Source of the DNA: Talpa occidentalis
Lineage: Eukaryota > Chordata > Mammalia > Eulipotyphla > Talpidae
Assembly (NCBI RefSeq): GCF_014898055.3
Contig: NW_023601433.1
Span: 45,317,876-45,381,875 of the forward strand
DNA: 64,000 bases
Direction: 5' to 3'
Position 1 is the first letter of the stretch. Each line of letters opens with the position of its first letter. The notes below the pieces were generated by a model that ran no database searches, was not told where the DNA came from, and saw nothing but the letters and a program-made list of their open reading frames with translations. The position numbers were made by a program, and so were the translations under genes. This document shows positions 46,010-58,847 of the stretch, in pieces.

Positions 46010-46790
46010 TTCTACTGGATGCTGTCAATATTTAAACACACTCAGACCTCTCCCATTCATTGGCCCTATCTTTCCTCAGACCTACTGCCTCATCTCTCTC
46101 CACTCTTTCAGTTAAATTTATTGAAGTAGCTGGCTACATTTCTTCAATAACCTTACCTCACATTTTTCAATCTACTTCATTCTAACTTGAGTCCATCTCT
46201 ATACCAATACAGCTCTCACTAGGATTAACATATTTAATAAGTCTAATAGACATTTCTTTCAGTCTTAACTGCATTCAGCATTTCAAATACCTTCTTCCTT
46301 TCTTTAAACAAGTTTGCCTTTGGTTTCTGGCTTTCCTCTTTTTCTACCTCTCTGGCCATGTCATCTTTTATCTCTGCCTCTTATTAATACCAGGCTTTCT
46401 CAAATTCATCTTCCACCTTTGGTGTAGACTTACTTATGCTCCAAATGTATACTTGACAACCCCATTAGCGGGACCTCAAAATAAATACCAACAACAACTT
46501 CACAGTCTCTCTTCCAAACATGCTCCCCTTTGTTTTTGCCAATTCTAAAAGCCTCCAGGCATTCCCCTATCTATTCTTGACCTCTTCCCATTCACTCTCA
46601 TACCATAGACTCTTTGCCCTTTGAATATAGAACTATGACCACATTATCTCTGCTTAAAGACTGAATAGTTCCCTATGGTCCTTAGACTATAGAGCAAAAG
46701 ATCATAACATGGCTTACAAAATCCTGCTTAATTTTATCCCCACCTATATCATCAATCTCACCTCATGCTATAAACAAGCTGTAATTCAAA
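46010..46790 (+). mobile_element. L2 LINE relic
   Basis: Long pyrimidine-rich sense-strand L2 text, including TCTCTGGCCATGTCATC, CTTCCAAACATGCTCCCC and the GGCTTACAAAATCCTGC region that precedes the L2 3' end. Interrupted on the right by a SINE. Confidence 0.55.
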
Positions 46791-46797
46791 GTGTTAC

Positions 46798-47087
46798 TTT
46801 TTTTTAAAGATTTATTTATTTATTTATTTATTTATTTATACATACATACAAGCACTGGGTACAGTCAGAAGCGCAGGAGGGTGAGAGAATTCACCAGAGC
46901 CAGAGCAGGGAACAGAACAGGCAGAGGGATGAAATACACTGCTGAGGAGAGCAGCAGGCATGGCAGGAGAGGTCTGCGTGACATGTGGGACCCTCGCCGG
47001 CAGCCGGGGATCGAACCGGCGCTGCAGCAGAGACTGCAGGCAGCTTCACAGCCCGGCACTCAACCACTGTGCCACCAAGGGAAGCCC
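46798..47087 (-). mobile_element. tRNA-derived SINE, subfamily A
   Basis: Minus copy with an expanded tail (seven TTTA units), GAGAGAATTCACCAGAGCC and GGGATCGAACCGG. Perfect 11-bp flanks CAAAGTGTTAC at 46787-46797 and 47088-47098. It is in the same sense as TSNAX. Confidence 0.94.
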
Positions 47088-47904
47088 CAAAGTGTTACAT
47101 TTTAAAGATGGGTACAGAAACCAATATTTGTATAATGTCTAAATTGATCCTAACATTCTTTATGTTAACACAAGTTTTATTCTGTACATTTTGGGAAAAA
47201 GCACAAAATACAGTAGAGAAATAATTAAAACACTATATAAACTATAATCATTAACACAGTGGTAAACAAGGGAAACTTGCTAATTAAAACAGCATGGAAA
47301 GGATTCTAATGACAACACCTTTCTAAGTAAGGTGGCTTAAATCATTTTGTGGGAACAAATTTTGCTACATACTCCACTATTTTCACTATGTATAAGAATT
47401 AGATCATGTTTAAGGAAAGAGTATAGGTTTGTCGTGATGCTTAAGAATAGCATCCCAGGACTATTAAGCAGGACTTTGCTTAACAGAGTTCTTTAAGGAG
47501 TGTTTGGACATGCAAGAATAGGAATGGGGTTTAATTCCTATTAAGGCAGGGACCATAGATTTGAAATGCCTTGTATAGTAATAAGAAAAAAAAATTAAGT
47601 TTCAGTAATGGGAGAGGATAGGGAAAAAAAGGCAGTGAAAAAGCAAACTAGTCCTGATTCTGAATGAACTTTAACAAAGATACAAACTACAGGAGAACCT
47701 ATATACAGTAAAACATTGTTCCTTTGTGAATGGGAAAAGCAATGGCTGAATTCTTTAAGCGGTAAAGAGTTGTTTTAGCCCCATGAGCCAAACAAAAGCA
47801 TATGAAATAATACTAAATTGACCAAGTAGCCTAAATAACATAAAATTTACTACATTAAATACTTTATAACGTACTTTCTATGGTATTAAGTTCATTCACT
47901 TTTT

Positions 47905-48350
47905 TTTTTTGTAACCATCCCTACCATCTTTCATCTCCAGAACTCTTTTTATCTTACAAAACTGAAACTGTACCCATTAAATGGTAACTACGCTTTCCCC
48001 TTTTCCTTTAGCCTCTGAAAATCAGCATTCTTATTTGTCTATGAATACAACTACTTTAGGTACCTCATATAAGTAGAATCATACAGTATTTGTCCCTTTC
48101 TTACTGGTTGATTTCATTTAGCATACTGTCCTCAAGGTTCACCCATGTTATAATATATGTCAGAATTTACATCATTATGAAGATGAAAAATATGCCATTG
48201 ACATATGACATTTTGCTTATCCAGTTATCCAATGGACAGAGTTGCTTCCACCTTTTGGATACTGTGACTAAAGCTGCTATGAACAAGGTTATATAAATAT
48301 CTGCTTGAGTCCCTGCTTTCAATTCTTTTGTATATATACCTAGAAGCTTC
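47905..48350 (-). mobile_element. L1 LINE 3' UTR fragment
   Basis: CCAGAACTCTTTTTATCTTAC, GAATCATACAGTATTTGTCC, TTTCATTTAGCATACTGTCC and GGTTCACCCATGTTATAATA are antisense L1 3' words. Confidence 0.85.
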
Positions 48351-48404
48351 TGAGTCTTTCAAAAAAATAAAACAATAGTAGAGTTTACTAAGTCTTGAGT
48401 GTCA

Positions 48405-48560
48405 ATTAACACATATCTGGTACTTTACATCCTTTTAATGCTCATTATAAATTTACAAGGCTGTAGTACTACCTTTACTTTATGAATGAATACACTGTAG
48501 CTCAACGAAGTTAAAAAATTCACCCAGGTCTTATAGTGAGTAGTGAAAAAAAAAAAAGCT
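48405..48560 (-). mobile_element. MIR SINE relic
   Basis: TTTATGAATGAATACACTG, TAGCTCAACGAAGTTAAAAA and CACCCAGGTCTTATAGTGAG follow the antisense MIR core. Confidence 0.65.
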
Positions 48561-49829
48561 TCTATAATTTAAAAATTCATGCCCTTCCCTGCTTATTTGC
48601 TTCTTTATAGTCAACTCCATATAAATTCTGGAACATAAAACATATTTACTTTTTCTCACTTTTCCCCCCACTAAATCCCCAGTTTACTCTTCTTCACACT
48701 TTATTTAACCTTATTTTCTAGTGTCTCATAGTAAATACTTTCATGATCCCATGCCCTCTCTCAAATCTTTTTCTACATGTAAAATGTTTAAAAGTTTGAT
48801 ACACCCTAGTCAAGGCAGCATTTGTTTCCTTATACCCACTACATGAAACTTACATTTCAATAAAATGTTTCAGTTGGCAAGTATTATCAAAGATCGCTCC
48901 TTTCATGGCTATGCTCCTTTTCTCATCCCCAAAGATAGGAAAAAACCTCTAGTAAATTGCTAATAAAATCTCACCTTGCTCCTCTACACAAGTTTTATCA
49001 AACTAAACTTGGACAAAAATACCTTAAAATCTGGTATGTGAATATTCAGACTACCCAGATGGTCAATTTAATGTACTTTGGAATTAAGTCCATGAAAAAA
49101 GCGATATTCTTACAAGTTTAGAGTTCAAACTGAAAAAGTTTAGAATTTTGTTTTTTACTGTGGGAAAAAGGGATTATGGAACAAGAGCCCTCTGTGGTGT
49201 CAGTCACAGTTAACATGGGGAGCTGTCAAATACTACATTTTCAAGTATATCTGAAGTCATTATTTAAATTGTCCTTGGATACGTGTCATTTAAGTTACTT
49301 CAGAGGTAAGGTGATTATTTCTACTCCATAGATATCATGGTTCATGATATACCATCGAGAAAGTTCAAGGACATTGAGCCCCAAACACTGAAAAGTATTT
49401 TTGGTCACATGTAGGTAAAAGGATGTTTAAACAAGTCATGTTGCAACTTGATGAAAAGGACATCCGCTATTTTCAGTGAATAGTCCCCAAGGTGAAAATT
49501 TTCAACCTACTGCCATATTCCATCAAACAATGCCTTCCCCTCTGCTTTTGTCTTGGATGAAATCCAGTTAGGATTATTTACGGAACCAGCTGCCAGTAGG
49601 ACATAAGTCTGTAGGTTGCTTTTATGTAATTTGTTATTTTTCTCCTCTTTCTCCCTATCAGAACATATACAAGGGAACACAATTAATGACTTGATTATTT
49701 TTATATTTAAGCAATATACATTTAGTCCAAATCTCCATCAAAAACCATATATAAAGGTATATAGGCAAGACACAGATTTCCTTACAAACTTGAATTTCTT
49801 TCCAGGTTTTAAGTGCTTGAAAAAGTTTT

Positions 49830-50400
49830 TTGACATTACTCAGCAATTTCACTCCCAGGTATATATCCAAGAGAAATGAAAGCATATGTTCAAACACTTG
49901 CAGGAAAATGTCCACAGCAGTATTATTCACAATAACCAAAAAGTTGAAGCAACTCAAATGACCACAACAAATGAACTGATATACATGTACAACGGGGTAT
50001 TATTCAGTCACAAAAAGGAATAAAGTAGACTGATACATGCTGTGACATAGCTGAACCTTGAAAATATTATGCTTAGTGAAAAAAGCCAACACAAAAGGCC
50101 ATATATTGCATGATTCAACTTTATGAGCTCTCCAGAATAGGCAAATCCATGGGGACAGAAAGCAGATTAAAAGTGGCCTAGCTTTGTGGTTACTGGGGTG
50201 AGGGAGGGTAGATGGAAAGTGACTGCTAACGGGTAGGCGATTTACGGGTAGGCGATTTCTTTTTGGGATCACAGAAATATACTGCAATTTGACAGCAGCA
50301 CAACACTGTGCTTAGCTGCTAAAACCCACTAAATTCTACAGCTTAAAAGGGTTAATCTTATGGTATGTAAACTATATCCCAATTTTTTAAATTGTATTTA
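49830..50400 (+). mobile_element. L1 LINE 3' end fragment
   Basis: CTCCCAGGTATATATCCAAG, GTCCACAGCAGTATTATTCAC, GAATAGGCAAATCCATGGGG and TTTGTGGTTACTGGGGTGAG in sense order. It contains a 15-bp tandem duplication. Confidence 0.9.
50229..50258. repeat. 15-bp perfect tandem duplication
   Basis: ACGGGTAGGCGATTT twice in direct succession inside the L1 3' end. Confidence 0.97.
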
Positions 50401-50779
50401 TAATCATTTATAGGAATACCACCTGATTTTGTTTAAAAATTAGCTTTACCATGTCACTGAAATGTTAAAGTAAAATCAGATCTAGGTTTATATACAGGCC
50501 ACTCTGCTAAAACAACAAAAATAAAGATAACCTGTAAGCCTCAGCTTTGTAAAGTAAATACAATTATACTCCAAGAATAAAACTTCAACCCAATTCTGCT
50601 AATTTGGATTTTGTCTGAGTGAGACTTTTTACTCTAGCACTGAGGAGCAGAGCATATCAGTATGACTGAGTTTCTATCCAAAATGAAAATAAACTTTAAA
50701 TTTAACACAGATTCATTCTGCATAAATTCCATGACGGAGGAGAACAAGCATTTGTTAATGGTTATGTGTCAAACAAATG

Positions 50780-50960
50780 AAGAAATGCTTTCCATAAACA
50801 TATTTATTTTTCAAAACAATTCATGAGGCAGCTATTCCTCTTCCCATGTTACAGGTAAGAAAGCTGAAATCCAAACAGGTTGTATATTTTGTTCCAAGGT
50901 TGCAGATCTAAGGAGTAGCAGAGCACATAATCCCAGGTCTGTCTGGCAGCAAAGCTTCTC
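50780..50960 (-). mobile_element. MIR SINE relic
   Basis: CTTCCCATGTTACAGGTAAG, AAGCTGAAATCCAAACAGG and ATCCCAGGTCTGTCTGGCAG follow the antisense MIR order. Confidence 0.75.
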
Positions 50961-52044
50961 TCTCTCTCACCCACTGAGTAAGTTTTATGAGTTAAAAGCA
51001 AACCTGAGTGAGTAGAAAAATTAGTAGCAATCTTGTAATTCCCCCAGAGATGACTATCCTAATAATATGGGGTTACATGTCCTCCTATCTCACTGAATAG
51101 CATGAAACATGAGACCCAAATCTGCAGCAGATAATTCATCAGCACTGTCAATCCCCTTTGGAATGACAGTCAAAATATTTTAACAGGAATCCAAATTCTA
51201 TAAATCAATATATAAACCCCAAATTATAAATAATTCTTTTTCCATTACTACTTTAAACTACATATATCATAAAACTGCTTTACCAAGTTTTGTAAGATAC
51301 AGCATAAATTACTCACCATATCATTCTGTTAACTCAAATCATTTCTTGATTTTTAGATGGTGTTTGAAAAGATCTTTTCATTTTTCTTTCTCTAATTAAG
51401 TGATGTCCTTGGTCTAAGCCATGATACTGGAGATCAACAAACTCTCCCTGGTACTTCCTCCATTAAAATGAGAGTCAACAGGAAACTGAAGATCCTGCCA
51501 GTGTTGGGATTCACAGGCCTGCCTCCATTTACACTTCCTCCTCTCCTACCACTCACCAACTTTCAGTTCCTAGCTCATCAACCATTCAGAGATATAGGGA
51601 TTAGAAGGAGAAAAGAAAGGGGTTTTATGGTGTTACTTGGTGGTGGTGGAGGACATTTCACAAGACAGAAGACAAATTCCCTTAGCCCAGGCCTCTTCCT
51701 TATTTGCAGAGAGCTTCTCCCCTTCTCACCAGAGATTAGGTCTCAAATAAAGCAAATCTTCTGGAACCACCACAAACCCTAGTACTGCAACCTAAGGAAA
51801 TATGCTCTGCATGAAACACCTGCTTATATCCTTGTTTCTCGGTAGACTTCCCAATACTAACTGCTTCTGAGACAGGCCATTTCTTTTGGTGGTTTACAGA
51901 AAAGAGCTAAAGTTCAGCTGTACGAGAATTCCCTTTCTCCATCCCTGGACTGAAAGCAACTCCCTAGTTTTCCCTCCAAAAATTAGCAAATTCTGCAGCT
52001 GCTTCCTAGCTGTAGTTCACAAACCAAAAAGTATATAATGAGCT

Positions 52045-52400
52045 AAATTATATCCTCCTGTAATTCATATTTTGAAGCCCTAACCACTGGTGCCTCAAAA
52101 TGTGACTGCATTTGGAGATAGGGCCTTTAAAAGGTCATTAAACTTAAATAAGGCCTTTAGGGTGGCTCTAATTCAAACAGACTGGTGTAGTTACGATAGA
52201 CACCTGGGATGCTCATGCACAGAGAATTAACATGTGAGGGCACAAACAGTCTTAAATCAAAGAGAAGCCTCAGGAAAAAACCAATCTTGCCAACACCTTG
52301 TTCTAGTACTTCAAGCCTCCAGAACTGTGAGAAAACAACTTTGTGTTTAAATCATGTAACCTGTAGCATTTTATTATGCCAGTAGTAGCAAAGTAATCCA
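52045..52400 (+). mobile_element. MLT1-type (MaLR/ERVL) LTR relic
   Basis: CATATTTTGAAGCCCTAACC, CTCAAAATGTGACTGCATTTG, TTAGGGTGGCTCTAATTC, AACACCTTGTTCTAGTACTTC and GCCTCCAGAACTGTGAGA match the MLT1 consensus order. The ends are eroded. Confidence 0.85.
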
Positions 52401-52849
52401 GTATCATAGAATCTTTACCTGAGATAAACTAAATATGCTAAAATTTACTTATTTTACTACTCATCAGTTAATTATATTCTATCAACACACAAAAATATGT
52501 TTTTAACAACCAAAATGGCCATAACACTGTATCAAAATGAATTATTGTGTCCTGCTTCTCCAATTATCATTCTGATGCAACTAAGTAGCAAAATCCTAAT
52601 AATGACTCTAATTTTATACTTCATTCATTTCCATAGCTATATTTCTGATCACCTTTATTGATCAAGTAAACTTTCAAAAATGAGTAGCATAACTTTTAAA
52701 TATTCCTGGTTAAGTTTCTACCCTTGTTCCACTCAGTCATTTCTGTATCTCCTACTCCCCGCCAATTCTAAACCACAGCCCTATGTTCCATACCAATTTC
52801 TCAGTGCACAATAAGAACAGATCTGTCAATCTACCAAATCTCTGAATCC

Positions 52850-53270
52850 TATCCTCTCTTGATTCTTCTGGGATGTGATTTCACAAAATATTCTATTTCC
52901 ATTAGTTAAGATTCCCCAGGATCCAATCTTTGCCTTTCTTCTCACTCTACACTCTCCTTGGGCAATCTTACCCATGTCTATAAATCCAAATACTGCTTAT
53001 AAGCTGATCACTCTAAGGCTACAATTGCAGAGTAGCCCTATATCCTCAGTTCTCTAGACCTATTCTCTAGACCTGAGTTCTCTAGACCTGAGTTCTCTAG
53101 ACCCAACTGTATTAGGCAGCTACATGGATCCCCCTAAATTCCTAATTAATAACACCCCAAACCCATTCCATCATCCTGTTTTCTCCTCTTAACAAATAAC
53201 ATCCCCATTCAATCAGATGGTCAAGCCAGAAAGGTACAGGTTTTCCTAGACTATTCCCTTTTCCCTATAC
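52850..53270 (+). mobile_element. L2 LINE relic
   Basis: CTTCTCACTCTACACTCTCC, TATAAATCCAAATACTGC and GGTCAAGCCAGAAAGGTACAGG resemble L2 ORF2 sense text; a local tandem repeat (53046-53104) has grown inside it. Confidence 0.5.
53046..53104. repeat. 15-bp minisatellite
   Basis: TTCTCTAGACCTGAG repeated about four times, the second unit being shortened. Confidence 0.92.
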
Positions 53271-53614
53271 TTTTTTTATTTTGTTTTTATTTTAGTTTTT
53301 TTCTTTATTCTGTCAGTATTTATCAAACACCTACTAAATATGTGATATACATTAAGAAACAACAAAAAGCTATTACAGAAACTTGTAGAATCTTATGCTA
53401 GTAGAGAAGGAGATACAATAGCGAAATACGTGCTTTCATAGCATGCCAAAGAGTGCTATGGGAGAAAACATAGAACTATATTGTGTGCTGGGTTTTTAAG
53501 AAATATATTAACATTTAGGAGATTAAGATGAAGTTTTCACTAGGGGTTAGGTTCTAAAACCAGTAGGTAAATTAAATCCACATAAGAAACCAAAAAAAAA
53601 AAAAAAAAAAAACC

Positions 53615-53750
53615 ACTTATGTGACCGTGGACAAGCATCATAACCATAAGCCTCAATTTCCCCAATTGTGTAATGGTAAAAATAGTATCTATGACTTAGG
53701 GATGCTGCCAAGATTAAATGAGTTCAAGAACATAAAGAACACTAGTTTAA
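53615..53750 (+). mobile_element. MIR SINE relic
   Basis: ATGTGACCGTGGACAAGC, CCTCAATTTCCCCAATTGTG, TAATGGTAAAAATAGTATC, AGATTAAATGAGTTCAAG. Confidence 0.8.
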
Positions 53751-53809
53751 AAAGATATCTCTGACGGCTATCATTCACATTTCAGATAGAATTAAAATAT
53801 CAGTTAGGG

Positions 53810-54129
53810 GGCCTCCCCGGTGGCGCAGCGGTTGAGCGCTGGGTTGCGAAGCTGCCCGCAGCCTCTGCAGTGCTGGTTCGATCCCCGGCTGCTCCCCGGC
53901 CACCGGAGGAGGGTCCCACATGGCGTGCAGACCTCTCCTGCCACCCGCTGCTCCCCTCAGCAGTGTACTTCGGTCCTTCTGCCTGCTCTGCTCCCCGCTC
54001 TGGCTCTGGTGAATTCTCTCACCCTCCCGTGCTTCTGACTGTACCCAGTGCATGTATAAACAAAAACAAACAAACAAACAAATAAATAAATAAATAAAAC
54101 ATGCCTCTATTTAAAAAAAAATAAATAAA
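53810..54129 (+). mobile_element. tRNA-derived SINE, subfamily A, with microsatellite tail
   Basis: Near-consensus body (TGGCGCAGCGG, GGTTCGATCCC, GAATTCTCTCACC). The tail has become (AAAC)n-(AAAT)n over about 70 bp. Perfect 17-bp flanks TAAAATATCAGTTAGGG at 53793-53809 and 54130-54146. It lies antisense to TSNAX. Confidence 0.96.
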
Positions 54130-55244
54130 TAAAATATCAGTTAGGGACTGAACTTAAGTTTCATGCACCAAAATGCCTCAAACACAGTGACAGTTTTTAT
54201 CATCACAGTGATATAAACTTTGAAAAAAAAGATGAGTTTTTTTTTTCCTTTGAGATGGAAGACATTTTCCACCAACTGTTAAATTTTCAACAGGGGAAAA
54301 AAAAAACAAAAACATGATAGGGTACAAAAAATTTTTTAAGTGATTTATTTCAAGCAACTAATTATTTGCTCATTTGTTTAACCATCCCTTGGGACAATCT
54401 GTAATCTACTCTGATAAGAAATGTGTAGAAAACAGACCTAACTTTTTGTTGTTGTTCAATTATTAGTAGGATACGCAATGTTTGAGCTCACACAAGTATC
54501 CCCTAGGGAAATGCTCTGCGTGCCATTAGCACTATTCTTAATGAGGAAAAGCACAGAACTGCTTTAGTTCATTGCCAGAATTGTTTTATCTTCAAGTCAA
54601 AAGAACAACTATTTGGAGTAATACCAAAACAAGCATTTAACAATTACGAGCAGCAAGCTATTCATAAGCATCATATTGTTAATGCTACCCTAATTATAAA
54701 GAAGCTTATTTTATTAAAAAAAAAATCTGTCAGCAAATTTTTAAGTCCCAGATACCTGTTTATCTGACTGCTTTACTTGTTACCTTTAGAAAAACACATC
54801 TTTATTGCTTCAATTTAAAGACCTCATTTTCTTTTAAAAACTGCTAGAAAAGTGAGATAAAGGGAATCCTTACATTTTAATCAGTAAGTAATCTTCAAAG
54901 AAAACTTACCAATTATAAATAAAAATTTAAATAGCATGATACTGATTTATAATAATCCTCAATGAAACAGTAGTGTAGAAAAATTTGAAGATTGCTCCTG
55001 TTTTATTAATGTCCAAGAGTACAGTGTTTCCTTCCTGCTTTAAGAAATACACTACTGGCTCACTGTCCTTTTTACATTTTTTTCCTCCATTTCTGTTTTT
55101 ATTTTTTTTAACAGAAATTAGGATTCTTTTTAAGCTTTATCCATTTTTCAGTTTGGTTTTTTTTCCTTCTAAAATCCAAGTACAACTTTGTAGGTTTCGT
55201 TTTGTATCTATCTGGCCCTTGTCTCGTTTAAATTCTTTCCTTAG

Positions 55245-55504
55245 TGCCTCCCCAATGGCGCAGCGGTTGAGCGCTGGGCTGTGAAGCTGCCCACAGCCTC
55301 TACAGCACCAGTCCGTCCCCAGCCGCCAGAGAGGGTCCCACATGGTGCGCAGACCTCTCCTGCCGCTCCTACTGCTCCCCTCAGCAGTGTACTTTGTCAA
55401 TCTGCCTATTCTGCTCCCCACTCTGGCTCCAGTGAATTCTCTCACCCTCCTGCGCTTCTGACTGTACCCAGTGCTTATATAAATAAATAAATCATTAAAA
55501 AAAA
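55245..55504 (+). mobile_element. tRNA-derived SINE, subfamily A
   Basis: GCGCAGCGGTTGAGCGC, GAATTCTCTCACC, CCCAGTGCTTATATAAATA. The B-box area is short by several bases (CCAGTCCGTCCCC). No clear target duplication. Confidence 0.92.
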
Positions 55505-56699
55505 ATATTTCCGTATACTTTCCTCATTGATGAATGAAAAACATACTTAATAGATTGTTATTTAGGCTAAAAAAAAAAGTAAATTTAGAATTTTCAACCA
55601 GATATGTTAGGGAACTTTAAAGCTGTCAGGATCAGCAGGGCTTACTGAAGGACTAAAATGGAATTAGAAAGTTTACTCAAGATATGAAAAATATGGCACC
55701 ATAAGATGAAGCATCAACACTAAAAGGAAAATACACAAATTTTTATAAAAATGCAAAACTTTTAAGTATAAATTGAACAGTGGATGTCTATTGTGGTCAC
55801 CTTTTATTATATTTATTACATTGCCAAGAATTTTTACAACACAGGCTTAATGCATGATGTAATAGAAAAAATAATCATTATGGAAGTTATTCAAACACTT
55901 GTCTTTAATTATCAAGGTTAATTAGGATACTTGAAGAAGGTATAGGATGGAATTTCCCATTTATTCTGATGAAGTAAGACATTCAGATCTGCTTCTTCAG
56001 ATCAAGAACTTCCTCGAAACTAGGAGAACCAACTTGTTTCCCCACCACCAATTCAACCACCTGGTAGCCCTCAAGATTACACATGTATACCTATTTATAC
56101 ATAGCAGTACTACTGTAACTAAGATATTTTCCTACATGGATCTACTCTCTAGTACGGGTAAAGTTGTGGAAGAGTAAGCAGTAATAGTAATTCACTGGGA
56201 CTATAATAGTCACCTATAAACAAATGGTAAGTACCACTTCTCCTAATCTATATCCCTGAAAAGATCTACAATATACCTGCAGTCTCGAGATGCGACTTTT
56301 GGATTTCAATCAACCCTGAGAACTGACAGAAGTGAATATGCTGGATGTTCCAGCTTACCTCCTCCCCACTTCACCCCTACTAGAAGAGGCATATAAAAAT
56401 TTCAGGACATTGGATGGAACAAGGCAAAAATTGCCACAAACATATCTGCCCTGCATCCAACTAGAAATGACACAGTGCCCAAGAAAAACCTCACCAAAGG
56501 GATTTTGGCTTAGTAACATTAATATAAACAATGAAGCTATTTACACTCAACATGGTACATATTTCTACCTCAGGACTGTCACGCAGTAAATTATTATTGA
56601 TGTCATCTCCCGATACAAAGAACTGCTCTGGAAAAAGGAGCTAAGAAGTCAGCAGTCAACAATTTACATAAAGTATATGAACCTTAAGTGAATATATCT

Positions 56700-56960
56700 T
56701 GGTAACATTTTATATATGCATAATATCTATGTACCTATAGAAAACATTTTTACCACTCCAAAGGATTCCCTCCTGCCCCCTAGTCAATAACCCCTGCCCC
56801 CAAGCTTTACCCCCAAGTAACCACTAAGTCTTTTAGCTCCCTAATTTTGTTCCTTGAAATTCACATAGATTCATAAATGATTCTCTTTTGCCCAACAAAA
56901 TGTCCTTTATGTAACATATATTTATGTTAGTCAGACTTCAGACATCTTTTGAAAATGAAA
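56700..56960 (-). mobile_element. L1 LINE 3' UTR fragment
   Basis: ACTCCAAAGGATTCCCTCC, GTAACCACTAAGTCTTTTAGC and CACATAGATTCATAAATGA follow the antisense L1 3' UTR. Confidence 0.6.
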
Positions 56961-57025
56961 ATTTCTTAATTTTAATGAAATTCAACTAATCCATTTTTCT
57001 TTTTGTCATAAAAAAACTGACTGCT

Positions 57026-57286
57026 GGGCCTCCCTGGTGGCGCAGGCGTTTGAGTGCAGCGCTGTGAGGCTCTTCGCAGCCTCTGCAGTGCCAGTTTGAT
57101 CCCCGCCGGCCTCAGAGCAGCCCACATGGCGAGCAGACCTCTCCTGTCTTGCCCACTGCTCCCCTCAGCAGTGTATTTCATCAGCCTGCCTGTTCTGTTC
57201 CCCGCTCTATTTCTGGTGAGTCCTCTCGCCCTCCTGCGCCTCTGGCCTGTGCCCCGGTTCTTGTATAAATAAAATAAATCTTAAAA
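57026..57286 (+). mobile_element. tRNA-derived SINE, intermediate subfamily
   Basis: GGGCCTCCCTGGTGGCGCAG head, AGTTTGATCCCC, GTATAAATAAAATAAATC tail. Flanks AAAAAACTGACTGCT (57011-57025) and AAAAAACTGATTCCT (57287-57301), two mismatches. Confidence 0.93.
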
Positions 57287-58109
57287 AAAAAACTGATTCC
57301 TACCACAAATTCATTAAGATATTCTCATGCTTTCTTCTAGAGTCTTATGTTAGTTCTCACATCACCTTTCTTTCCACCAATACCTCTGATCTCTATCAAC
57401 CTGCCAAGTTTGTCACATTCGAGGTTGTATCACTTGACAATACAAACTAAATACATTAAATCTTTTTTATTATGTATGCTGTTAAGAAACCAAATAAATC
57501 CCTGATAGTAAATAATAAACCATCATTGTGAGAATGTGTCTTCGCTGGGAATATACTATAATGATTCTTCAAAGAGTTGTATGAGTTATCACTTCAGTTT
57601 CTAATAACATACCCCAACTTTAAACGATATATGCAAGTATTTCTCTTACAGATATGAAAAGACATTTTAACACTACAGGTTGACATTTCTGAAAAACAAA
57701 TGCTGACATTATAAATATTTAGACTAGAACTGGACACATATATTGACATTAGAGTTCTTATGAACTCAATGAATTAATTTTTCACTACTGAAATAACCTA
57801 AACCCAGTGGAATCAGCCATTCAATGTAAAGAAACATACAACTTTCATATACTTTTATAAATGTGAATCAATCTGACTTTATCTTTCTGCATTATATACT
57901 CTTTCCCATCAGTAAATTCATATTGAGAAAGACAAAAAAGAATCAAGTACTTTAATTTAGCTAATTTATCCAATTTACAAATGACGATAAGCACCAAGAC
58001 CCAGTACTCCCTGAACCTTTTTAAGTATATAAAACCCAGAACTACCCCATGATTCCCACTACAGACTTACACTATGAGATATTGAGGTACACCTGACTAG
58101 GTGATACTC

Positions 58110-58161
58110 TTTAATGAACCTATGAAAACTAAAACTTTAATGAACCTATTAAAACTAAAAC
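58110..58161. repeat. 26-bp tandem duplication
   Basis: TTTAATGAACCTAT followed by AAAACTAAAAC, twice; the copies differ by one base. Confidence 0.92.
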
Positions 58162-58392
58162 TTAATGCCATTTCTTCCTATGGGAAAAATGACATGTGCT
58201 CAGACAGAATACCCTTCACAGTCAAGAATAAAGTTCATTCTACTAAATCTATTTTTCTCAACTGCTATATTAAAACTTATCAATGACAAAATAAAATCTA
58301 TCCATGACCATTACTATATCGCTAGAAAAATAATAAATTCAATTAAGCATTTTGAGTTACCTTTACATTACTTTTCAGAAGTCCTAATTTTT

Positions 58393-58665
58393 TCAAAGAT
58401 TTACTTTCATTTATTTAGTTAGGCATACAAGAACTTGGATGTAGGCCAGAGGTGCAGGGGGTAAGAGGATTCACCACAGACAGAGTAGGAAGCAGAACAG
58501 GCAGATCTACTGAAATACACTGCTGAGGGGAGCAGCAGGTGAGATAGAAGAGGTCTGCTGCGCCATGTGGGTTAGCTCCCTGGCCGAGGATCGAACTCAT
58601 GCCACAGTGGCTAGCTATAGCTTGACAGTGCTGAGACTTCAATCCCTGTGCCACCAGAGATGCCC
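58393..58665 (-). mobile_element. tRNA-derived SINE, subfamily B (CAGTAGATC type)
   Basis: Minus copy with GCAGATCTACTGAAATACAC and CCACCAGAGATGCCC. Perfect 17-bp flanks CAGAAGTCCTAATTTTT at 58376-58392 and 58666-58682. Same sense as TSNAX, intronic. Confidence 0.95.
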
Positions 58666-58683
58666 CAGAAGTCCTAATTTTTA

Positions 58684-58777
58684 AAGCCCACAATATTCAC
58701 TATTAAATTATTATTATTCACTATTCACTATTAAATGAATATTCAATATTCATTAAGCCCACAATATTCACTATTAA
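58684..58777. repeat. 24-bp direct repeat 70 bp apart
   Basis: An identical 24-bp segment beginning AAGCCCACAATATTCAC occurs at 58684-58707 and 58754-58777, with further ATTCACTATT pieces between. Confidence 0.93.
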
Positions 58778-58847
58778 AGTGTCAATTAAATTCATGCAAC
58801 TCATACATAAATCATGTAGTATACCACCAATATAAAAAAAAAAAATT

